NCBI GenBank assembly: GCA_016936215.1 | Contig: JAFGPL010000046.1 | Coordinates: 1-32,952, forward strand | DNA length: 32,952 nucleotides | Direction of reading: 5' to 3' | Origin: Bacteroidales bacterium | GTDB taxonomy: Bacteria > Bacteroidota > Bacteroidia > Bacteroidales > UBA10428 | Shown here: one piece after another, positions 26,598-32,952 of the stretch | Position numbering within the stretch: the first letter of the stretch is position 1 | Layout: each line of letters opens with the position of its first letter | Made by a program: the position numbers and the translations under genes | Notes under the pieces: generated by a model | What the model was told of the DNA's origin: nothing | The model's database searches: none | The model's input: the letters and a program-made list of their open reading frames with translations, nothing else

Positions 26598-26699
26598 ATG
26601 GAATACCTGGCACATTCGAAAAACCTGCCCGACAAAGGGCACAACCTTAAAAAACATTTATTATATGTTGCATGGGTGATGGTGGCATATAATATCTAA
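26598..26699 (+). pseudogene. Remnant of a second cas3 N-terminus
   Basis: This 33-codon ORF begins MEYLAHSKNLPD and continues LKKHLLYVA before running into unrelated residues and a stop. Cas3 proteins commonly start with (E)Y(I/L)AHSKN...LK.HL..VA, the helix leading to the HD domain; the complete cas3 19 bp downstream starts KEYIAH...LKSHLEQVA. DNA similarity between the two is low, so it is not a recent duplication but looks like the start of a different cas3 lineage, cut off at residue ~25. It could instead be a chance or leader peptide. Confidence 0.45.
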
Positions 26700-26718
26700 A
26701 AATAGAACTTACTATTTT

Positions 26719-29178
26719 ATGAAAGAATATATTGCCCATATACGTCAACAAAACGATACCAAAGATATCCAGTCATTAAAAAGCCACCTTGAACAAGTGG
26801 CAAAAAACGCATCTGATTATGCTTCAAAAATCGGATTATCAAAAGCCGGTGAATTAATCGGTTTGTTACATGATTTTGGCAAATATAGTGAGGCTTTCCA
26901 AAAATATATTGCTTCTGCTACTGGTATAATTGATCAGGATGCGGACGATTATGTGGATGCAGCCGGATTAAAAGGGAAAATTGACCATTCAACTGCCGGT
27001 GCAAAATTAATTTGGAACATAGTAAAAAACGACACTCCTCAGAAACAAGCAATATTTCAATTACTCGCTTTGTGTATAGCCTCTCATCATTCAGGTTTAA
27101 TTGATTGTCTGACAATTGAAGGCGAAAATACCTTTGAGAAACGAATGGACAAACCTGATGAAAGATGTCATTTAACCGAGATAACAGGCAAAGTAGAAGA
27201 TGGGTTACTTAAAAGAATTGACAACTTGCTTGCTGATGGTGAACTTGTTAACGAGCTTGTTGGTTTGTTGAAATTAATAAACCATAATAATAGCAATGAT
27301 ATTCTTAAAAGGTTTCATGCAGGCCTGGCTGCCCGTATGCTATTCAGTTGCCTTATTGATGCTGACCGCACAGATACGGCAAACTTCGAGAACCCCAAAC
27401 ATGCAAGGCTGCGCCAAGATGGTAATTTTGTTGGATGGGACGTGTTAATTGACCGATTAGAAAGAAAATTGCATGATTTTGAAAATAAACCGGATAAAAG
27501 CCCGATAGATGGTATCAGGAAAAAAATATCTGATGCTTGCTTAACAAGGGCTTGTGATGAAACAGGGGTTTTTACACTTACCGTTCCGACCGGAGGGGGA
27601 AAAACTTTATCCAGCCTTCGGTTTGCTTTGCACCATGTAAAAAAACACCAGCTTGACCGAATTATTTTTGTAATACCCTATACCTCGATTATTGACCAAA
27701 ATGCCCGTGTTGTGCGCGATATTTTAGAACTTGACAAGAGAGATAAGGGCAAAATTGTATTGGAACATCATTCGAACCTCTTGCCTGAATTACAAAGCTG
27801 GAGAACTAAAATTCTTTCAGAAAATTGGGATGCACCCATCATTTATACCACAAGTGTACAGTTTTTGGAAACACTCTTTAGCGGGGGAACCCGTAGTGCA
27901 AGGCGTATGCACCAATTGACCCGTTCGGTAATTGTTTTTGACGAAATACAAACATTGCCCATTAAAACCACCCATTTGTTTTGTAATGCCATTAACTTTT
28001 TAACCAACCATTGCCGATCAAGTGTGGTTTTATGCACGGCCACGCAACCGCTGTTAAATAAAGTAAATGAAGAAAAAGGTTGCATCAGGTTTTCTGAGAA
28101 AAATGAAATTATGCCCGATGTAGCAAAACTTTTCGATAAATTAAAAAGGGTTGAGGTCATAAACAAAATCAAACCGACCGGATGGGAAAATCAGGAGATT
28201 GCCCAATTAGCCATCGAACAGGTCGGTGAAAGCTTGAGTTGCCTCATAATTGTGAACACAAAGAAAAATGCACGCGAGATATATGAAGCACTTTCCAATT
28301 ATACTGATAATCAGGTTTTTCATTTGAGTACCAGTATGTGCCCGGCTCACCGCATGGAAAAACTCAATCAAATTCGCAGGATGCTTGAATCTGACGAAAC
28401 ATTAATTTGTGTGAGCACACAATTAATCGAAGCCGGGGTTGATGTAGATTTTGGGTCGGTAATCCGCTTTGTTGCAGGTATTGACTCAATTGTACAGGCA
28501 GCAGGACGGTGCAATAGAAACGGTAAAAGAGCTAGTGGAAAAGTGTTTGTAGTAAATCCAAAAGACGAGAATATTGATACTTTGCACGACATTAAAATTG
28601 GAAGGGATATCAGCAACCGTATTTTAAACGAGTTGAATAATCCACAGGCAAACTTGCCCGATGACCTGATCCATCCCTCAATAATGGAACGGTATTTTCA
28701 ATATTATTTTTATAACAGGGCTGGGGAAATGTCATATTCTGTTGATGTTGGGCGTGATGATAATTTACTGAACCTGTTGAGTGTAAACTCCTTTTCGGTT
28801 AGCGAATACAAGCGGATAAACGATCAGGAACCTAAAATCTTTTTTAGGCAGGCTTTTAATAAAGCAGGTGAAAGTTTCAAAGCCATTGATGCCCCCACAC
28901 AGGGTATTGTGGTGCCTTATTCCGACAAAGGACAAAAAATTGTTGCCGGATTATTCTCGCAATTTGCTGTGGAACAACAGTACAAGCTTTTAAGAGATGC
29001 CCAGAAATATACAGTTAACGTTTTCCCAAATGTGATTAAAAAACTTGCAGAACAAAAGGCAATTCGCGAAGTTCCTGAAATTGGCGTATTGGTATTGGCC
29101 GATCCCCGCTATTACCACCCACAATTTGGCTTAGACACCGAAATTAAAACAGAATACGAAACCTTAATAAGTGATTAA
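26719..29178 (+). CDS. cas3: CRISPR-associated nuclease-helicase Cas3 (type I-C)
   Basis: 819 residues with the fused HD-helicase order. HD nuclease: His51-Asp52 in LLHDFGK (Lys55), His90 in KIDHSTAGAK, and His123-His124 in ASHHSG. Superfamily 2 helicase: Walker A TGGGKT at 291-296, DEIQ at 408-411, TATQP at 440-444, and motif VI QAAGRCNRNG at 593-602. All key residues are present, so it should unwind and degrade target DNA after Cascade recruitment. It is the first gene of a compact operon with cas5c, cas8c and cas7, which is the type I-C order. The ATG at 26719 matches the family N-terminus (EYIAH). Confidence 0.96.
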   Translation: MKEYIAHIRQQNDTKDIQSLKSHLEQVAKNASDYASKIGLSKAGELIGLLHDFGKYSEAFQKYIASATGIIDQDADDYVDAAGLKGKIDHSTAGAKLIWNIVKNDTPQKQAIFQLLALCIASHHSGLIDCLTIEGENTFEKRMDKPDERCHLTEITGKVEDGLLKRIDNLLADGELVNELVGLLKLINHNNSNDILKRFHAGLAARMLFSCLIDADRTDTANFENPKHARLRQDGNFVGWDVLIDRLERKLHDFENKPDKSPIDGIRKKISDACLTRACDETGVFTLTVPTGGGKTLSSLRFALHHVKKHQLDRIIFVIPYTSIIDQNARVVRDILELDKRDKGKIVLEHHSNLLPELQSWRTKILSENWDAPIIYTTSVQFLETLFSGGTRSARRMHQLTRSVIVFDEIQTLPIKTTHLFCNAINFLTNHCRSSVVLCTATQPLLNKVNEEKGCIRFSEKNEIMPDVAKLFDKLKRVEVINKIKPTGWENQEIAQLAIEQVGESLSCLIIVNTKKNAREIYEALSNYTDNQVFHLSTSMCPAHRMEKLNQIRRMLESDETLICVSTQLIEAGVDVDFGSVIRFVAGIDSIVQAAGRCNRNGKRASGKVFVVNPKDENIDTLHDIKIGRDISNRILNELNNPQANLPDDLIHPSIMERYFQYYFYNRAGEMSYSVDVGRDDNLLNLLSVNSFSVSEYKRINDQEPKIFFRQAFNKAGESFKAIDAPTQGIVVPYSDKGQKIVAGLFSQFAVEQQYKLLRDAQKYTVNVFPNVIKKLAEQKAIREVPEIGVLVLADPRYYHPQFGLDTEIKTEYETLISD

Positions 29179-29179
29179 T

Positions 29180-29971
29180 ATGGATACACCAAAAAACAGC
29201 ATTCAGTTTAAAGTGTGGGGCAGGTACGCCCTATTTACCGACCCCATAACTAAAATGGGGGGCGAACGATGTTCGTACCATATCCCCACTTACGAGGCGC
29301 TCAAAGGAGTGGCAAAATCTATTTACTGGAAACCCACCCTGGTATGGCACATTGATAAAGTGCGCATTATGAAACCAATACGGACACAAACAAAAGGGAC
29401 TAAACCATTAAATGAAGGTGGTATTTATCCAAGTGAGAAAGAACCAGGTAAAAAGCAAAAAGCATTTAATGACTTGGCTATTTACACTTACTTAGTTGAT
29501 GTTGAATACCAGGTTTTAGCTCATTTTGAGTGGAACATGTACCGTCCCAAACTGACAAATGACCGTATTGATGGCAAGCATTTCCAGATAGCGCAGCGTA
29601 TGCTCGATCGCGGTGGCCGACAGGATATTTTCCTCGGCACCCGCGATTGTCAGGGCTATGCCGAACCTTGCCAATTTGGAGAAGGGAAAGGTCAATACGA
29701 CGATATAGAAGAAGTCAGTTATGGGTTAATGTTCCACAGCTTTGGTTACCCCGATGAAACCGGAGAAGACAAACTAATTACCCGGTTTTGGCGTCCGGTG
29801 ATGAAAAACGGGGTAATTGATTTTACCCGCACCGATGATAAAACCAACATAATTAAAGAGGTACGCCCCATGAAAGCCAAAAAGTTTGGAGAAGGCATCA
29901 ACTTAAAAGTTGTTGAAACTGAATTTAAAGAATTAATCCTTCAAACCGGCGGGGAGGACGGCGCGTTATGA
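29180..29971 (+). CDS. cas5c: CRISPR-associated protein Cas5c/Cas5d, pre-crRNA endonuclease
   Basis: 263 residues from the ATG at 29180, one base after the cas3 stop; a GTG at 29171 would add three residues and an 8-bp overlap. The protein runs FKVWGRYALFTDPITKMGGE, PTYEALKGVAKSIYWKPT, then DGKHFQIAQRML and GGRQDIFLGTRDCQGY, all typical of Cas5d. The catalytic triad known for Bacillus halodurans Cas5d (Tyr46, Lys116, His117) corresponds here to Tyr49, Lys133 and His134. It therefore probably cleaves pre-crRNA in place of Cas6 and caps the crRNA 5' handle in Cascade. The stop overlaps the cas8c start (ATGA). Confidence 0.95.
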   Translation: MDTPKNSIQFKVWGRYALFTDPITKMGGERCSYHIPTYEALKGVAKSIYWKPTLVWHIDKVRIMKPIRTQTKGTKPLNEGGIYPSEKEPGKKQKAFNDLAIYTYLVDVEYQVLAHFEWNMYRPKLTNDRIDGKHFQIAQRMLDRGGRQDIFLGTRDCQGYAEPCQFGEGKGQYDDIEEVSYGLMFHSFGYPDETGEDKLITRFWRPVMKNGVIDFTRTDDKTNIIKEVRPMKAKKFGEGINLKVVETEFKELILQTGGEDGAL

Positions 29972-31836
29972 GCTGGATAGAAGAATTGTATAGAACGTAT
30001 GATTATTGCAGTAATGTTGACGATGGGCCGACTCCTCCTTATCACATGAGAAACAATACGCATATTGAAATTAGGATAGATGGAAATGGAAATTTCATAG
30101 GTGCAAAATTAGATAAGTTAAAAAACACCATTATTCCGTGTACAGAAAAATCTGAGGCTGCAAGGACAATGAATCCGCCTGCCCACCCTTTATGTGATAA
30201 AATCCAGTTTGTCGCAGGCGACTATAAAGGCTCAAAGACTTCGTATTTCGATAAATATATTCAAATATTGGAACAATGGTCAGAATCTGAATTTTCGCAT
30301 CCAATGGTAAAGGCAATTTACACTTATACACAAAAACGATGTTTGATTGAAGATTTACGATTGTATGAGGGTAACATTCTAAGCATAGACGAAGATCCGG
30401 CTGATTTATTTGTTCGCTGGTGTGTGGAAATACCCGGAGAGAATGAAACACGTACGTGGAAATGTAAATCATTGTATAAAAGCTGGCAAGACTTTTATGA
30501 AGGTCAAGAATCGCTTAAAGGCTTATGCATGGTTAGAGGAGAAAAAATGGTTCTTGCCCTTAATCATCCTAAACGTATTCGTCATGGTGGCGATGGGGCA
30601 AAACTTATATCTTCTAATGACAAATCCGGGTTTACCTTTCGTGGAAGGTTTACAACAAATGAGGTATTGATTGATGGAAAGAAATCAGAAATTGCCATTC
30701 AATCTGCTACCATCAGCGCCGAGGTGTCCCAGAAGGTTCACAGGGTTTTAGGCTGGCTTATCGAAAAACAGAGTTACAGAAACGGCGACCAGGTTATTGT
30801 TTCCTGGTCAGTAACCGGCGAAGAAAAACCAAACGAATTTTCTGATACAAACACTTTGTTTGGCGATAGCGATGAAGAGAAAATTGCTGAACTAAATACC
30901 CATTCACCACACGATGCCGGTCAGACTTTTGCCCAAAAATTATCAAAGAAAATTGCAGGGTACAGGGCTTCGTTAACCGATGCAAAGAAGATAGTGGTGA
31001 TGGGACTGGACTCGGCTAACCAAGGTCGTATCTCTATAACATACTATCGCGAACTGGCTGGTTCTGAGTTTCTCGACAGGGTTGAAAAATGGCATTCAGA
31101 TATGGCGTGGCATTTTTATGAATTTATTCAGGATCCGAAGGAAAAAAAGAAAAAACATTCGGGTCATATTGTGTATGCCCCTGCCCCGCGGGTTATTGCT
31201 GAGTCATGTTTTGGGAAAAGACTGGATGATAAACTTAAAAAATCGACCACTGAAAGGCTTTTGCCGTGTATAATAGATGGAAGGCAAGTTCCTGAAGACT
31301 TGGTGAATATGGCTATAAAAAGAGCTTCGAACAAAATTGGTATTGACCATTGGGAATGGGAAAGAACTCTTAGTGTAGCCTGTGCGCTATATAGTTGTCA
31401 ACTAATTAGAAAAAACAATAACAATAAAATTCAAAAAATCATGGCTTTAGAAAAACAACGTACCGACAGGGACTATTTGTTTGGCCGGCTTTTGGCCGTT
31501 GCCGAACATCTTGAAGAAATTGCCCTGAATGTGGCAAAGGAACCTCGTGAAACAACTGCTGCCCGATTAATGCAACGTTTTGCCGATTTTCCATACTCCA
31601 CCTGGAGAACCATAGAATCTTCACTTGTACCATATAAGTCAAGGTTAAATGCTAATCGTCCGGGATTTCTTGTGAACATGAAAAATCTTATGGATGAGAT
31701 TCATACAATGTTTTTACCAGGTGATTTTGAAAACGACAACAGGCTTTCCGGGGCATATTTACTTGGTTATCATTGTCAAAGATTTGAACTAAAAGCAAAA
31801 AAAACAATTGAAGAAGTAACAACAATTAATTCTTAA
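29968..31836 (+). CDS. cas8c: CRISPR-associated large subunit Cas8c (Csd1)
   Basis: 622 residues, the usual length for Csd1/Cas8c. The N-terminus is SWIEELYRTYDYCSNV. A central AKKIVVMGLDSANQGRISITYY strand set and a C-terminal helical part (~490-622) follow. Position, length and motifs match the type I-C large subunit, which recognises the PAM and recruits Cas3. The ATG overlaps the cas5c stop by 4 bp, indicating translational coupling. The C-terminal helical region also carries a likely internal start for Cas11c. There is no sign of frameshift or truncation. Confidence 0.93.
   Translation: MSWIEELYRTYDYCSNVDDGPTPPYHMRNNTHIEIRIDGNGNFIGAKLDKLKNTIIPCTEKSEAARTMNPPAHPLCDKIQFVAGDYKGSKTSYFDKYIQILEQWSESEFSHPMVKAIYTYTQKRCLIEDLRLYEGNILSIDEDPADLFVRWCVEIPGENETRTWKCKSLYKSWQDFYEGQESLKGLCMVRGEKMVLALNHPKRIRHGGDGAKLISSNDKSGFTFRGRFTTNEVLIDGKKSEIAIQSATISAEVSQKVHRVLGWLIEKQSYRNGDQVIVSWSVTGEEKPNEFSDTNTLFGDSDEEKIAELNTHSPHDAGQTFAQKLSKKIAGYRASLTDAKKIVVMGLDSANQGRISITYYRELAGSEFLDRVEKWHSDMAWHFYEFIQDPKEKKKKHSGHIVYAPAPRVIAESCFGKRLDDKLKKSTTERLLPCIIDGRQVPEDLVNMAIKRASNKIGIDHWEWERTLSVACALYSCQLIRKNNNNKIQKIMALEKQRTDRDYLFGRLLAVAEHLEEIALNVAKEPRETTAARLMQRFADFPYSTWRTIESSLVPYKSRLNANRPGFLVNMKNLMDEIHTMFLPGDFENDNRLSGAYLLGYHCQRFELKAKKTIEEVTTINS
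31441..31836 (+). CDS. cas11c: Cas11c small subunit from an internal start in cas8c
   Basis: Met492 of cas8c (ATG at 31441) begins MALEKQRTDRDYLFGRLLA and would give a 131-residue helical protein sharing the cas8c stop. In studied type I-C systems the small subunit Cas11c is made from an internal start in cas8c at about this place and size. The leader before the ATG is A-rich (an AAAA-containing run within 15 bp), the usual favourable context in Bacteroidota. Other internal ATGs are further downstream (MQRF, MKNLM) and would give shorter products. Confidence 0.5.
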   Translation: MALEKQRTDRDYLFGRLLAVAEHLEEIALNVAKEPRETTAARLMQRFADFPYSTWRTIESSLVPYKSRLNANRPGFLVNMKNLMDEIHTMFLPGDFENDNRLSGAYLLGYHCQRFELKAKKTIEEVTTINS

Positions 31837-31849
31837 TAATTTATACACT

Positions 31850-32719
31850 ATGGCAACATTAGAAAATAAAATTGATTTTGCAGTAATACTGCGCGCTACA
31901 AAAGCAAACCCCAATGGTGATCCCCTCAATGGAAACCGTCCCCGGATGGATTACGACGGATATGGGGAAATGAGTGATGTATGCATCAAGCGCAAAATCC
32001 GTGACCGTCTTATGGAAGCAAAAGATGATAACGGTAATTATAAGTATTCCATTTATGTACAAAGTGATGAACGTAAAGTTGATGATGCAAAAAGCCTAAA
32101 AGACAGGGCTGACAAAGCACTCAAGGATAATTTGACATTGGAGAGTGCATGTAAACAATGGTATGATGTACGAGCTTTCGGGCAAGTGTTTCCATTTAAA
32201 GCCAAAGAAACCAAAAAAAGTAAAGACGAAGATAAGAGTGATACTGGTGGTGATACTGGAATATCTATTCCCGTTCGCGGGCCGGTTACAATTCAATCAG
32301 CATTTAGTATTGAACCCATCCGTCCCGAAAGCCTTCAAATCACTAAGAGTGTAAATACAGAAACCACAACCGATGGAAAAAAGAGTTCAGATACCATGGG
32401 CATGAAACATCGTGTTGACAAAGCTGTGTACGTATTTTATGGCAGTATAAACCCCCAACTGGCCGAAAAAACAGGTTTTTCAAACAAAGATGCCGAAGCC
32501 ATAAAAACGGTTTTACCCAAGCTGTTTGAAAACGATGAATCATCTGCCCGCCCTGCCGGCAGCATGGAAGTTTTAAAAGTTTTTTGGTGGGACCATGGTT
32601 GTAAAGCTGGTAAATATTCATCGGCCAAAGTACATAATTCTTTAAAGGTTAATCCTGATGGAAGTTTTACGATTAATGAATTGGAAAATCTAAAACCAGA
32701 AATAATTGATGGATTTTAA
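31850..32719 (+). CDS. cas7: CRISPR-associated backbone protein Cas7 (Csd2, type I-C)
   Basis: 289 residues. The N-terminus IDFAVILRATKANPNGDPLNGNRPRMD is the Csd2/Cas7 signature, followed by SDVCIKRKIRDRL. ISIPVRGPVTIQSAFSIEPI and a DTMGMKHRVDKAVYVFYGSINP strand are typical. It forms the six-to-seven-copy crRNA-binding backbone of Cascade. A Lys/Glu-rich insertion lies at ~117-131 (KKSKDEDKSD). It is 13 bp downstream of cas8c and 11 bp upstream of a RhuM-type gene. In standard type I-C loci cas4, cas1 and cas2 would follow. Confidence 0.95.
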   Translation: MATLENKIDFAVILRATKANPNGDPLNGNRPRMDYDGYGEMSDVCIKRKIRDRLMEAKDDNGNYKYSIYVQSDERKVDDAKSLKDRADKALKDNLTLESACKQWYDVRAFGQVFPFKAKETKKSKDEDKSDTGGDTGISIPVRGPVTIQSAFSIEPIRPESLQITKSVNTETTTDGKKSSDTMGMKHRVDKAVYVFYGSINPQLAEKTGFSNKDAEAIKTVLPKLFENDESSARPAGSMEVLKVFWWDHGCKAGKYSSAKVHNSLKVNPDGSFTINELENLKPEIIDGF

Positions 32720-32730
32720 TACTTTCTTTA

Positions 32731-32952
32731 ATGAAAAAACAAAAAATTGACCCTAAAGATAGGTTCAACGAAATCATTCTCTATACCACTCCGAACCAAA
32801 AGGTTAAAGTGGAAGTATTATTACAAAATGAAACCATTTGGCTAACCCGGCAAAAAATTGCCGATTTGTTTGGCGTTGAACGCAGTGTTGTAACAAAACA
32901 TCTTCGAAACATCTTTCAATCAAATGAATTACAGGAAGGTTCAGTATGTGCA
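32731..32952 (+). CDS. RhuM-family protein, 5' part only
   Basis: The visible 74 codons read RFNEIILYTTPNQKVKVEVLL, then ETIWLTRQKIADLFGVERSVVTKHLRNIF and ELQEGSVCA, the N-terminal pattern of the RhuM (Virulence_RhuM) family. The helix-turn-helix-like segment R-Q-K-I-A-D-L-F-G-V is clear. The frame is open at the window edge. It begins 11 bp after cas7, suggesting cotranscription with the cas operon. The biochemical function of RhuM is not established; such genes are often found in accessory and defence regions. Whether cas4, cas1 and cas2 follow cannot be seen. Confidence 0.85.
   Translation, partial: MKKQKIDPKDRFNEIILYTTPNQKVKVEVLLQNETIWLTRQKIADLFGVERSVVTKHLRNIFQSNELQEGSVCA

Noticed and set aside
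26411-26644. 77-codon minus-strand ORF upstream of cas3
   Set aside because: It overlaps the candidate promoter and the cas3-like remnant on the opposite strand and has no recognisable features.

Overview
The window looks like a chromosome segment of a Bacteroidota bacterium, probably of the Bacteroidales/Marinilabiliales type. The evidence is a moderately AT-rich composition, start codons preceded by A-rich leaders rather than strong Shine-Dalgarno sites, a giant secreted repeat protein of a kind common in this phylum, and several Bacteroidota-like small intergenic repeats. This placement is an inference from style and gene families; there is no rRNA or other marker in the window.

Layout. 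(1) 1-10288, minus strand: one uninterrupted but incomplete ORF for an exported, beta-strand-repeat surface protein of at least 3,429 residues. It starts with a signal peptide, is built of three large modules with a recurring linker, and contains a degenerate 250-residue tandem repeat. (2) 10473-12871: a class III PLP aminotransferase and a GNAT-like protein. (3) 12896-13770: a mobile patch holding an IS200-type HUH (Y1) transposase, a short hairpin, and three copies of a 44-bp repeat with a palindromic core, resembling a REP/RAYT arrangement. (4) 13771-18615: a compact run with a FemAB/GNAT-like transferase, a NodB-type polysaccharide deacetylase, a second GNAT protein, a DEDDy 3'-5' exonuclease and an RlmI-type rRNA methyltransferase. 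(5) 18942-23638: a large cytoplasmic multi-PAS/GAF histidine kinase and a receiver-histidine kinase fusion, separated by a repeat-rich spacer. (6) 23691-26177: MnmH/SelU and SelD, which together make 2-selenouridine in tRNA, separated by a 332-bp segment with terminal inverted repeats. (7) 26178-26718: an accessory spacer with two heptamer arrays, a candidate promoter and an apparent remnant of a second cas3. (8) 26719-32719: a type I-C CRISPR-Cas interference operon (cas3, cas5c, cas8c, cas7), including a likely internal Cas11c start in cas8c. It is followed 11 nt later by the start of a RhuM-family gene where cas4-cas1-cas2 would normally stand. No CRISPR array and no adaptation genes lie inside the window.

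How it works together: SelD supplies selenophosphate for MnmH. Cas5c processes crRNA, and with Cas7, Cas8c and Cas11c it forms Cascade, which recruits Cas3. The two signalling proteins may act as a sensor and output pair. The most interesting items are the RhuM gene joined to the cas operon, the cas3-like N-terminal remnant, the likely Cas11c start, the RAYT/REP-like patch whose repeats abut start codons, and the giant modular adhesin. I see no tRNA or rRNA genes.
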